This document shows, one piece after another, positions 34,496 through 42,475 of a stretch of 64,000 nucleotides of DNA. Position numbers and translations under genes: made by a program. Source of the DNA: Pseudomonadota bacterium (GTDB lineage: Bacteria > Myxococcota_A > UBA796 > SXON01); contig JAUXQH010000175.1 of assembly GCA_030685065.1 (NCBI GenBank), positions 62,001-126,000 on the forward strand. Direction: 5' to 3'. Under the pieces are notes generated by a model, which was not told the DNA's origin, ran no database searches, and worked only from the letters and a program-made list of their open reading frames with translations. Position 1 is the first letter of the stretch. Every line of letters starts with the position of its first letter.

Positions 34496-35379
34496 CACTT
34501 CATTCCCGGGAAGAAGAAGGACACGTTGGCCTGGACGATGAAGTTGTTCTTCATCTCCAGCGTGGTGGAGTTGACGGTCTCGATGTACGACATCGACTTG
34601 CCCTCGACGCGGGCCGCGACGCTCTCGCTGAACGCGACACGGGCGCCGCCGCCGATGACCGTGGTGGGATGCACCTGGTTCTGCGTGAGGACGGCGGACT
34701 CGTCATCGTTCTGGAGGGCGACCAGGTCGTCCTGGGTCGCGGTGATGCCGAGACCGAAGTACCCGAAGATGTCGAACGCGATGATCTTCCGCCCGACGGC
34801 CGCCTTGCCGTAGATGGGGGAGAAGGCCAGCGCGAGGCTGCCGTGAGCGGTCAGCTTGGAGATGTCGGGGGAGACGCTGTTCTCGAGCAGGAGCTGCTTG
34901 GAGAGCGGCTTCCAGTCCGGATCGTTTTCGCCGCCCTGGCCGAGGATCGGGGCGTACCCGAGCTGCAGCTCGGCGGCGAACAGCTCGGTGAGGTGGTAGT
35001 CGAAGACGCCGCCGATGATGTACCGGTTGAGGAACGGATCGTTGGCGACGAACCCCAGGCTCGGACCCACCTCGTAGCGGTGGATCTTCATGAAGTTCTT
35101 CTTCTGGATCGTCTTGATGATCTTGCGGCGCTTGTCGTCCTCGCCCGGGAGCGAGGGCGTGCTGTCGGCCGCGGCGCCCTTCTTGACCGAGTCCCGCTCG
35201 GAGCGAACCGAGTCCTCCGGGGAGTCCTCGTCCTCGGTTTCCTCTTCGTCCTGGGCGACGGCGTCCTGGGCGACGGCGTCAACCGAGGCGATGGCGGGGG
35301 CTTCGACGGTCGGCTCTTCAGCATGAGCCATGCTGAGGGAGAGCGCGAGCAGCGGGAGGCTGAACATGAAGCTGGACAT
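34495..35379 (-). CDS. gltB: Outer-membrane beta-barrel gliding protein (GltB type)
   Basis: 294 residues with a signal ending AHAEE, an acidic spacer about 30-75 (DEEETEDEDSPEDSV), then KKNFMKIHRYEVGPSLGFVA and alternating beta strands ending NNFIVQANVSFFFPGMK with a penultimate basic residue. It resembles the next upstream gene (QNKFFVKANRFEIAPVVGYV), so the two are paralogous barrels corresponding to GltA/GltB; which is which is uncertain. The ATG at 35377-35379 and a TTG just before it are both 8-11 bases from GGGAG. Coupled to gltC through TGATG. Confidence 0.75.
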   Translation of the reverse strand: MSSFMFSLPLLALSLSMAHAEEPTVEAPAIASVDAVAQDAVAQDEEETEDEDSPEDSVRSERDSVKKGAAADSTPSLPGEDDKRRKIIKTIQKKNFMKIHRYEVGPSLGFVANDPFLNRYIIGGVFDYHLTELFAAELQLGYAPILGQGGENDPDWKPLSKQLLLENSVSPDISKLTAHGSLALAFSPIYGKAAVGRKIIAFDIFGYFGLGITATQDDLVALQNDDESAVLTQNQVHPTTVIGGGARVAFSESVAARVEGKSMSYIETVNSTTLEMKNNFIVQANVSFFFPGMK

Positions 35380-35399
35380 CAATGTGTGCGCTCCCGACC

Positions 35400-36338
35400 T
35401 TAGAAGTTGAACATCCGCGGCTTCATCCGCGGAATGAAGATGCTGATGCCGGCGGTCGTGAGGAACGTGTTGTACAGACGCGTCTCCAGCTCTTCGGGCT
35501 CCCCATTGGGGAGCTTGTTCCCGTAGTCCGGCTCATCGGCGATGTAGAAGGCGCCACGTGCGTCAATCTTCAGCGCGATGGACTGGGTGAGGAAGAAGTT
35601 GAGGCCGATCCCGAGGTTGAGGGCCGGGTAGGCCTCCGTGCTCGGGCTGGTGGAGGGGATCGCCGGATCAGAGCCCTCTACGCCCGAGGCGTAGTCAGGG
35701 TTGATGCTCGCGAAGTCCTTCGTCACCAGCAGGAGGCCGACGCCGGCGGTCCCGTATACGTCGAAGTTGAGCACGCCCTCCCCAATCAGGTTGATCTTGC
35801 CGTAGACCGGCGACCAACGTGCGGAGAAGATCGCTCCGAGCTGCAGCCGGTCGAGCGGCTGGCGGAACGTCGTGTCGTTGTTGCCCTCGTAGGCGATGCC
35901 GACGAGGGTCTGGGTGAGGCCCTTCATGCCCGCCGCACCCGTGTTGGGCGCGTAGAGGAACGTGCCCTCCGCGGCGAAGCTGTCACTGAAGTGGTAGGCG
36001 GCGATGGCCCCACCGTACACGCTCGTGACGAAGGCGTTGTTCGGGACGTAGCCGACGACCGGCGCGATCTCGAATCGGTTCGCTTTCACGAAGAACTTGT
36101 TCTGGATGAGGCTCACCGGCAGCTTCTTGCCGCGGATCTCCTCCAGCGCCTGTTCGGCGGGGTGGTCAGCTGCGGCTGCTTCCGGCACGGCGGCCATCAG
36201 CCCCACGAGACCGAGGAAGATCGCCAGTGTTGAAGACAACAGTGTCGAGGACGACAGGGTCGAGGACGACAGGGTCGAGGACAACAACTGCGATGTCAGC
36301 TTGCTTCGTGTCGGGCGGGGGACCGGCAACGTGGTCAT
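35400..36338 (-). CDS. gltA: Outer-membrane beta-barrel gliding protein (GltA type)
   Basis: 312 residues. An unusual N-terminus (residues 18-40) repeats LSSST four times before the hydrophobic LAIFLGLVGLMAAVPEAAAA leader. The mature part starts near ADHPAEQALEEIRGKKLPVS, then shows beta strands such as NRFEIAPVVGYVPNNAFVTS and YGGAIAAYHFSDSFAAEGTF, ending IFIPRMKPRMFNF. Paralogue of the adjacent GltB-type gene. First gene of the gltA-E operon; GGAG lies 9 bases before the ATG. The 200 bases upstream must contain the operon promoter, but no convincing -35/-10 was seen. Confidence 0.75.
   Translation of the reverse strand: MTTLPVPRPTRSKLTSQLLSSTLSSSTLSSSTLLSSTLAIFLGLVGLMAAVPEAAAADHPAEQALEEIRGKKLPVSLIQNKFFVKANRFEIAPVVGYVPNNAFVTSVYGGAIAAYHFSDSFAAEGTFLYAPNTGAAGMKGLTQTLVGIAYEGNNDTTFRQPLDRLQLGAIFSARWSPVYGKINLIGEGVLNFDVYGTAGVGLLLVTKDFASINPDYASGVEGSDPAIPSTSPSTEAYPALNLGIGLNFFLTQSIALKIDARGAFYIADEPDYGNKLPNGEPEELETRLYNTFLTTAGISIFIPRMKPRMFNF
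36233..36290. repeat. 15-base tandem repeats inside the gltA leader
   Basis: About four copies of a 15-base unit (plus strand gtcgaggacgacagg and variants), in frame, code LSSST units ahead of the GltA hydrophobic leader. Two central copies are identical, which suggests recent slippage. Confidence 0.75.
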
Positions 36339-36538
36339 TCAGGCTTCTCCGATGCTCCAGCACAGTGCCCTGGATCTCGAGGCGGGAAAGAGGGCAGGCA
36401 CCCTCGCGGCCCGGGACTGTAGCACGGTTCCTGTTTTCAGGTAGTGGAAGGTCGCGCGCGGCCACGTGCCGCTGCCCCTCGCCCGCGCCGGCATCGTGCC
36501 CGTGGGCGCTTCAGCACCCCCGGCGACGTCCTGCGCGG

Positions 36539-37414
36539 TCAGCGGTAGCGAAGTGCGAGAGCCGTCCAGGCCATCCCGCCCCGGCGGTCGCGCACGACGA
36601 CCCACACCTTCGCGTCGGGCGCCGCGTCGTCGGGGGGGTAGTAGATCGCCTCGAAGTAGGGCCAGAGGTCATTGGTCTGGTCGAACTCGCCCGCCTCGGC
36701 GTACCAGGTCAGGTACGGCTCCTCGGTGCGCGTCTCCTCGACGCCCTCCTTGTTCACGAACGGGTAGGTCTCCACGGACTCATCGGAGAGCGCCACGGTG
36801 ATCGTGTACGGCTGTCCGCGGTCGATGGAGGCGACCGTCCCTTCCGGGATCTCCACGCCGTCGAGCGCGATCGCCGCGATGATCGGGTTGCGGTTGGGAG
36901 ACACGGCTTCGCTGACGGGAACGCGCTTGTAGGCGAGCTCCAGGTCGCTCTCGTCGAGCTCCTCTCCCTCGGAGGATGGCTCCGGGATGGCGGTCACATT
37001 CACGATCGCGGTCAGGCCCTCCAGGCGATCTTCCGGCGCGAGGGCGTCCAAGGCGTCGAGCGGGACGTTCCACACGGGGGGAAGGTAGGGCTCCGCACCG
37101 ATGAACCCGGCGGCGTAGAGCGCCTCCAGGTCGTCTGGCGAGAGCTCTCCGCTCGGATCGAGGGTGTCGAGGAGGGACTCGTCGATCGAGCAGCCGAAGT
37201 CGTCTCCTCCCACGAGGCACGCAAACCACACCGTGGAAGCCACCGCCACGTCGGGCGAGACGACCAGGGACGTGAACGTGACGCGATCGCCGGGGCGCGG
37301 CTCGGCGGGCTCCGCCGCGACGCCGAGAACGCGGAGCCGATCGATGCGCCAGCTCTCCGAGAGCTCGGTGGTCGTACACCCGAGCATCGGGGTCAGCAGG
37401 GCGAAGATCGGCAT
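36539..37414 (-). CDS. Hypothetical lipoprotein downstream of the TonB-dependent receptor
   Basis: 291 residues. Signal MPIFALLTPMLGC (Cys13). The mature part begins with a probable Ig-like domain (RVLGVAAEPAEPRPGDRVTF, STVWFACLVGGDDFGCSIDE), has a long acidic middle and ends in beta-rich AKVWVVVRDRRGGMAWTALAL. No family recognised. The ATG overlaps the receptor stop (TGATG), making it the last gene of the exbB-exbD-tonB-receptor chain; a role as the receptor's surface-lipoprotein partner, as in SusD-like or HusA-like pairs, is conjecture. Confidence 0.7.
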   Translation of the reverse strand: MPIFALLTPMLGCTTTELSESWRIDRLRVLGVAAEPAEPRPGDRVTFTSLVVSPDVAVASTVWFACLVGGDDFGCSIDESLLDTLDPSGELSPDDLEALYAAGFIGAEPYLPPVWNVPLDALDALAPEDRLEGLTAIVNVTAIPEPSSEGEELDESDLELAYKRVPVSEAVSPNRNPIIAAIALDGVEIPEGTVASIDRGQPYTITVALSDESVETYPFVNKEGVEETRTEEPYLTWYAEAGEFDQTNDLWPYFEAIYYPPDDAAPDAKVWVVVRDRRGGMAWTALALRYR

Positions 37415-40071
37415 CAAAACTGGAACCTCGCCTCGAAGCCGGGGCTGGGGATGAACGGGAGGCCCTTGATGTAGGACTTCTCGGTGTAGTCGTAATTATA
37501 CAGTTCGAACTCTGGGTTCGTCCCGTGCACGACGTTCAGGAGGTCGACGTAGAGGTTGAGCTGCCAATCGCGGAAGGTAAACAGCTTGTCAACTCGGGCG
37601 CTGACGGCCCAATACGATGGGAGGCGCTCGGAGTTCGGGGCGCCGGTGGAAAACGCCTGGTAGGTGTCCTGGTCGATGTCGTAGACGCCGAGCGAATAGG
37701 GGGTCGTCGGGTTTCCGGTCACGTACTCGGCCTTGGCCGAGACCTCGATGTCCCACGGCAGCTTGTAGCCGGCGGTGCCGACGAGGATGTGGGTCTGGTC
37801 GTAGTCGAAGGGGTACCAGGCCTCACCGGGCTGGTCCCGCCGCTCCGACCGCGACAAGGTGTACGAGATCCAGCCGAAGAGCCGGTCGATCGGGGCGTGG
37901 CGGAGCAGGACCTCGAGCCCGTAGGCGCGCCCGACCCCCGCGTTGACGAAGAATTGGTCCTCGAGCGACTCGAAGTCCGGGTTGGAGACGATGAGGTTGT
38001 CGAGCGCCTTGTAGAACACCTCGGCGTCGACCTGTACGGCCGGGCCGATGTCCTGTTCCCAACCGAGCGAGCTGGAGAGCGAGCGTTCGAATTGGAGATC
38101 GACGGCCATCTCGTCCGCGCGGTAGCTCTGGAACGGCTGTGGCGGCTGGTGGTAGAGGCCGACGGAGCCCTTGACCCGCCCGCCCGGGAACACGGAGAAC
38201 CGCCCGGAGAAGCGAGGGTCGAAGGCGTAGATGTCGTACTCGCCCGGGATGCTCAGGAAGTCGAAGCGCAGCCCCGGCGTCAGCAGGAGGCGCTCGGGAT
38301 CGGCCATCGGGCGCAGCTCGGCGAGCAAGTACAGGTCGGGGCCCCAGCCGGTCTGCACGTCGTCCACCACGTAGGGCTCGCGCTCGGCGAGCGGGTCGGT
38401 CTCCGCGAACTGCGCGGGGTCGAAGGGCAGCTCGATCGAGAAGGGCGAGATGCCGCCGATGAAGTCGATGCCCGGCACGATCTTCACGTGCTCGTTGGGC
38501 GTCCACGGCAGCTCGGCGCGGATCTCGGCGAGCCACTGGGATTGCTGGAGCTTCCATGCGTTCCCGAGGCTGAACTCCGCGTTGTCGTTGCCGAACGAGG
38601 GGATGAGGTGGAGCGCCAACTTCTCGGAGAAGCTGTGCTCCCACCGCGCGAGGATCCGGTGCGTCGAGTAGGTCGTCCCGAGCTCTCCCTGGTTGTCCTG
38701 GTCGCTGCTCTGCGCGAAGCCGGGTGGCGTCGACACGATCAGCACGTCCTCGAAGCCGAAGAAGAGGAGCGAGAACTCGTCCGGGCCATCCCCCTGCCAT
38801 TGGTACTTCGCCTGGTAGTCCCACCAGAGGGGCCGGGCGACGAAGCCCTCGTCGAGGAAGATCGGCAGGATGGCGTCGATGTACGAGCGGCGCGCGGCCA
38901 CGCCGAAGCCGTGCTGCTTCTTCTTGCCGACGGTGCCCATCACGAGCGCGCCGGAGTCGAGCAGATCGGTCGACCAGGTGACGTGGGTGCGCTCTGGGAA
39001 CTCGGTGCGGGTGCGCACATCGACCACGCCGCCGGTGCTGCGCCCGTACCGGGCGCCGAACCCGCCCGGCAGGTAGTCCACCGCGCCGACGAGGTCCGGG
39101 CTGAGGACGGACTCGAACCCGCCGATATGGTAGATGTAGGGAATCCGGATGCCGTCAACGTAGACGCCGGAATCCTCGGGGTTCGAGCCGCGGATAACGA
39201 GAAATCCGGTGCCGAAGGGAGTGCGCGCGGCACCCGGGAGGGTCTGGATGACCCGGATGGGATCTCCGAAGGTGCCGGGCACCCGCCGGATCTCCTCCAT
39301 CGAGATGGTCCGCTTGGACACCTCGGCGCTGGGCTGGCGGTACACGCCGATCACGCCGGCGTTGTTGTAGGACTGGTTCCGGATCCAGAGCTTCACCGTC
39401 GTGAGCTCGCTCGTGCTCACCTGCACCGGCTGCTCGAGGGTTTCGTAGCCCGGGTGCACAACGCGAAGGGTGACCGCGCCGCCGGGCACCCCGCGAAAGG
39501 TGTAGCGGCCGGAGGGATCGGTGGTCGCCTCGACCCCGGCGGGCTCGACCCGCACCACGATTCCCGCGAGCGGGCGGCGGGTGCCCATCTCGATCAGCAC
39601 GCCGTCGAGGTTGATCGGGAGCTCTGCCGCGTTCGGCGCGCCGGCTTCGGGGAGCGGGGCCTCGGGGACGGCGCCCTCCTTGGAGGCCGCGTCGAGCACG
39701 AACCCGTACTCGAACTCGACCACGACGGGCACGGGGCCGGTGGCGTCCTCCGCGGGGGAGAACCGGAAGCGCCTCGCGGCCTCGACCGCCGCGGCCTCGA
39801 GGCCCACGTCGGTGCCGGTGCCGCGCAGCACATCGACGTTGGTGACCGCGCCCGACTCGTCGATCTCGATGGCGAGGAGCACCTTCCCCTCGATCTGGGC
39901 GGCGCGCGCGGCGTCCGGGTAGGGGGCCTCCACGAACTCGACGAGCGCCGGCTCCTTCACGAGCGGAGGGAGCTCGTCCGCGGGGACAGGGTCCGGAGGA
40001 GGCTCTGCGGGCACGGGCGCTTCGGCGTGCGCCGGCCCGGCGAGCGCGAGGGTGAGGAGGAGCGCGCCCAT
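37414..40071 (-). CDS. TonB-dependent receptor with N-terminal TonB-C-like domain
   Basis: 885 residues. Signal to about AHA; residues 44-126 look like a TonB C-terminal domain (VEAPYPDAARAAQIEGKVLL, VNVDVLRG, AARRFRFSPA), 151-222 a carboxypeptidase-regulatory-like fold (GVLIEMGTRRPLAG, TDPSGRYTFRGVPGGAVTLR), 252-356 the plug (FLVIRGSNPEDSGVYVDGIR, LPGGFGARYGRSTGGVVDVR), and the rest a 22-strand barrel ending EARFQF. It imports an unknown ligand using proton-motive force passed by TonB. The ATG overlaps the tonB stop. The extra TonB-like domain is unusual. Confidence 0.88.
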   Translation of the reverse strand: MGALLLTLALAGPAHAEAPVPAEPPPDPVPADELPPLVKEPALVEFVEAPYPDAARAAQIEGKVLLAIEIDESGAVTNVDVLRGTGTDVGLEAAAVEAARRFRFSPAEDATGPVPVVVEFEYGFVLDAASKEGAVPEAPLPEAGAPNAAELPINLDGVLIEMGTRRPLAGIVVRVEPAGVEATTDPSGRYTFRGVPGGAVTLRVVHPGYETLEQPVQVSTSELTTVKLWIRNQSYNNAGVIGVYRQPSAEVSKRTISMEEIRRVPGTFGDPIRVIQTLPGAARTPFGTGFLVIRGSNPEDSGVYVDGIRIPYIYHIGGFESVLSPDLVGAVDYLPGGFGARYGRSTGGVVDVRTRTEFPERTHVTWSTDLLDSGALVMGTVGKKKQHGFGVAARRSYIDAILPIFLDEGFVARPLWWDYQAKYQWQGDGPDEFSLLFFGFEDVLIVSTPPGFAQSSDQDNQGELGTTYSTHRILARWEHSFSEKLALHLIPSFGNDNAEFSLGNAWKLQQSQWLAEIRAELPWTPNEHVKIVPGIDFIGGISPFSIELPFDPAQFAETDPLAEREPYVVDDVQTGWGPDLYLLAELRPMADPERLLLTPGLRFDFLSIPGEYDIYAFDPRFSGRFSVFPGGRVKGSVGLYHQPPQPFQSYRADEMAVDLQFERSLSSSLGWEQDIGPAVQVDAEVFYKALDNLIVSNPDFESLEDQFFVNAGVGRAYGLEVLLRHAPIDRLFGWISYTLSRSERRDQPGEAWYPFDYDQTHILVGTAGYKLPWDIEVSAKAEYVTGNPTTPYSLGVYDIDQDTYQAFSTGAPNSERLPSYWAVSARVDKLFTFRDWQLNLYVDLLNVVHGTNPEFELYNYDYTEKSYIKGLPFIPSPGFEARFQF

Positions 40072-40826
40072 CAGATCTCGTTGACCGCGCAGCTTTCGGG
40101 GACCCCGATCACGGCGACGGCCACGCCGTCCTGCTCCGCCGGCTTCCACTGCGACTTGCGGTAGGCGGCCACGCAGGCCTCGTCCACCCCGAAGCCGAGC
40201 CCGTGGACGATCTGCACGCGCGTGACCTTTCCCTTCGCGTCGAGGTCGAGGAGCACCTTGACGATGCCCTTGACGTTGGCTTTCCGGGCCTCGTCCGGGA
40301 CGTCCATCATCGGGCTCCACTGGAGCCTCGGCGCCTTGGTGACCGCGGTGTAGGGGCGCGCCTCGAACGGCCCCGACGCCTCGCCGAGGCTCATCGAGTC
40401 CTTCCCCGCGGCCACGCCGGTGGAGTTGCCTGCGCGAACCGACAAGCCGGTGCTCGCCCCGGGCGCAAAGGAATTGGCCGTGAGTCCCTGAACCTGCCGA
40501 ACGACGCGGCGCGCGGGCTCGGGCGGCGGCGCCACCGAATTCGGGGGCGGCGGGGTCGGGGTGGTGTCCTCGAACTTCACCACCTTGGGGACGGGCTTGG
40601 GCTTCTCCGGCTCAGGCTCGGGCAGCTTCGGCTCGGGCGGCTTTGGCGGCGGCGGCTTGGGCTCGTTCAGCGTCACCTCCACCCATTGCGAGGCCTTCTG
40701 TGCCGCCGCCGGGTTGGAGAGCAGGAAGATCGCGAACACCACGTGGACGCCGACGGAGACCCCGACCGCCGAGGAGCGGAGCACGCGCTGCCAGCGGGGC
40801 ACCGGGCGGTAGGGGGAGAGGCTCAT
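40071..40826 (-). CDS. tonB: TonB energy-transducing protein
   Basis: 251 residues: cytoplasmic tail, one signal-anchor helix at about 17-38 (VGVSVGVHVVFAIFLLS), a Pro/Lys/Glu-rich periplasmic rod at about 52-80, a linker, and a C-terminal domain at about 170-245 (DVPDEARKANVKGIVKVLLD, VHGLGFGVDEACVAAYRKSQ). It carries energy from ExbB-ExbD to outer-membrane receptors. The ATG overlaps the exbD stop (ATGA) and its own stop overlaps the receptor start, so stoichiometry is probably set by translational coupling. Confidence 0.9.
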   Translation of the reverse strand: MSLSPYRPVPRWQRVLRSSAVGVSVGVHVVFAIFLLSNPAAAQKASQWVEVTLNEPKPPPPKPPEPKLPEPEPEKPKPVPKVVKFEDTTPTPPPPNSVAPPPEPARRVVRQVQGLTANSFAPGASTGLSVRAGNSTGVAAGKDSMSLGEASGPFEARPYTAVTKAPRLQWSPMMDVPDEARKANVKGIVKVLLDLDAKGKVTRVQIVHGLGFGVDEACVAAYRKSQWKPAEQDGVAVAVIGVPESCAVNEI

Positions 40827-41260
40827 GGGGCGACGGCGGCCTGGGCGGCCACGGCGAGCGGATCGATGTTGATCGCGAACTTGGCCACGCCTTCCTGCTT
40901 CACGAGATCGATGATGTGCGTCACGTCCCCGTGGCGGGACTCCTTGTCGCCCGCGATGAGGCAGACGACTTCGGCGTTCTCGGCCTTCGCCGCGCGGACG
41001 GCGGCGCGAAGGGCATCCTCGGTCACGGGCACCCCGTCGAGGAACAACGAGCCGTCCGCCGCGACGGTGATCCCGAGCGAGGTGGGCTCGAGGTTTTCCC
41101 CCGAGGCGGCCTCGGGGAGGTTGACCTTGATCACGGGCGACACGATGTACGTGGCGGTCACCATGAAGATGATGAGGACGACCAGCACGATGTCGACGAG
41201 CGGCACGATGTTGATCTCGGTCATCGGCTCGTCGCTTCCGCCGCCGAGCTTGCCGGCCAC
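40823..41260 (-). CDS. exbD: ExbD/TolR biopolymer transport protein
   Basis: 145 residues. One membrane helix with the conserved proton-carrying Asp in VPLVDIVLVVLIIFMVTATY (Asp23), then a periplasmic domain (VKVNLPEAASGENLEP region, TVAADGSLFLDGVPVTEDAL, VCLIAGDKESRHGDVTHIID). With ExbB it forms the proton channel that drives TonB. The start is GTG overlapping the exbB stop by one base (TAGTG). Only one ExbD/TolR is present, unlike the two (AglQ, AglS) of the Myxococcus gliding motor. Confidence 0.9.
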   Translation of the reverse strand: MAGKLGGGSDEPMTEINIVPLVDIVLVVLIIFMVTATYIVSPVIKVNLPEAASGENLEPTSLGITVAADGSLFLDGVPVTEDALRAAVRAAKAENAEVVCLIAGDKESRHGDVTHIIDLVKQEGVAKFAINIDPLAVAAQAAVAP

Positions 41261-41889
41261 TACGCCGCCTCGTCGGCCCGGAGGCGCGACAGGACCAGGG
41301 ACCCGAGGCTCTCCATCCTCCCCGTCGACTCACGGATGCGCCGGCTGAAGTAGTTGTAGAGCACGACGGCCGGAATCGCGACCACCAACCCCACGGCCGT
41401 CGCGACCAGCGCCTCGCTGATGCCGGCCATGACGGCGCCGGCGCTCTCCTCGGTGGAGAGCGCAAGGTCGTTGAAGGCCTGGATGATGCCGAGCACGGTG
41501 CCGAACAGCCCGATGAAGGGGGCGTTCGAGGCGACCGTGCCGATGATGATCAGGAAGCGCTCGAGGCGGAGCTTCTCGAACGTCAGGGTGCCGACCAGGG
41601 CGTCCTCGGCCGCGTCCGGGGACTTCTTCGCGGCGGTGAGGGCCGCGAGGAGGACGCGGGGCTCCAGCCCGCGCATGCCGGTGAGGCTCTTCTCCAGCTC
41701 CTCACGGGAGCCTCCGCCCAGGAATCCGCCGATCGCGGCCTCGAACGCGGCGCGTGGCGCGGTGTTGAGCACCATGTAGATCACGCGCTCGACCGCGATC
41801 GTCATCACGATCACGCTCAATCCGACGAGGAGCCACAACACCCAGCCCGCGCCGAAAAGGGCGAACTGCAGCATCTTCTGTTCGAGCAT
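41260..41889 (-). CDS. exbB: ExbB/TolQ/MotA-type proton channel protein
   Basis: 209 residues, three membrane helices: about 10-32 (GAGWVLWLLVGLSVIVMTIA), about 117-140 (IIIGTVASNAPFIGLFGTVL) and about 155-182 (GISEALVATAVGLVVAIPAV). GLFGTVLGIIQAF and EALVATAVGL are the pore-lining signature. First gene of the exbB-exbD-tonB-receptor-lipoprotein chain, ATG at 41887-41889. By sequence it could equally serve a TolQR or AglRQS-type machine; the following tonB and receptor favour the ExbB assignment. Confidence 0.9.
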   Translation of the reverse strand: MLEQKMLQFALFGAGWVLWLLVGLSVIVMTIAVERVIYMVLNTAPRAAFEAAIGGFLGGGSREELEKSLTGMRGLEPRVLLAALTAAKKSPDAAEDALVGTLTFEKLRLERFLIIIGTVASNAPFIGLFGTVLGIIQAFNDLALSTEESAGAVMAGISEALVATAVGLVVAIPAVVLYNYFSRRIRESTGRMESLGSLVLSRLRADEAA

Positions 41890-41967
41890 CCGCGGGCATC
41901 TCCGAGGCCGCAGTGCATAACCTGAGCCCGGGGCTCTCCGCAGCGGGGCGCTCGATCTGGAGCGTCC

Positions 41968-42435
41968 TCAGTCCGGAGCGCGGAGGGGAGGGGAACCGCA
42001 GGCGAGGAGGAAGGGCCGCCCCTGGCAGGCGAGCGCCTCCGCGCGGACGATCACCTCGTTTGCCGCGGCGATGAAGGCGGCGGGCGTTTCCGGCCTGAGC
42101 GGAGGCGTCAACGGGCAACCGCAGCCGTCATAGAAGCGGACCGTTCCGACGGGCTGCCCGCCCGCTCCGGTGTCGAGGGGGCTCTCGACGCGGAAGAGCG
42201 GATGGAACCGGTCGTTGAGGAAGGTGGTCACGTCGGGGTCGGCCACGAGCCGATCGAGCGGGCCGCCGGGCCGGTCGATCACGAGCGCGACCGGGCCCCG
42301 CACGGCCGCGTCCGCGGCGCGCCACTCCACCCACGGCGCCGTGGAGCCGGTGGAGGAGGGGAGCGGCGCCGGGGAAGGCGGGTCCTGGCACGCGCTCATC
42401 GACAGCGTGCTGATCAGCAGCGGAATGCCGAACAA
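41968..42435 (-). CDS. Hypothetical lipoprotein with possible thioredoxin-like fold
   Basis: About 155 residues. The proposed TTG start gives LFGIPLLISTLSMSAC (lipobox, Cys16); longer versions would run into the tRNA-Cys gene and are implausible. The mature part reads WVEWRAADAAVRGPVALVID, then DPDVTTFLNDRFHPLFRVES and RFYDGCGCPLTPPL. The order Trp-x2-D-A-A, hydrophobic strand, LND-x-F-x-P resembles thioredoxin-like DUF255 proteins, but the CxxC active site is absent and only CGC remains. No function can be given. Lies between tRNA-Cys and exbB on the same strand. Confidence 0.55.
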   Translation of the reverse strand: MFGIPLLISTLSMSACQDPPSPAPLPSSTGSTAPWVEWRAADAAVRGPVALVIDRPGGPLDRLVADPDVTTFLNDRFHPLFRVESPLDTGAGGQPVGTVRFYDGCGCPLTPPLRPETPAAFIAAANEVIVRAEALACQGRPFLLACGSPPLRAPD

Positions 42436-42475
42436 GACCGGGAGACCCGAGCGGGGGGAATTGGAGAGGGGAAGT

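Noticed and set aside
36430-36441. CCTGTTTTCAGG palindrome upstream of gltA as an operator
   Set aside because: Only a 4-bp arm around TTTT, no second copy and no promoter elements found beside it.
37525-40164. Long plus-strand frame opposite the TonB-dependent receptor
   Set aside because: Same GC-skewed codon shadow; the minus strand encodes a clear plug and barrel.
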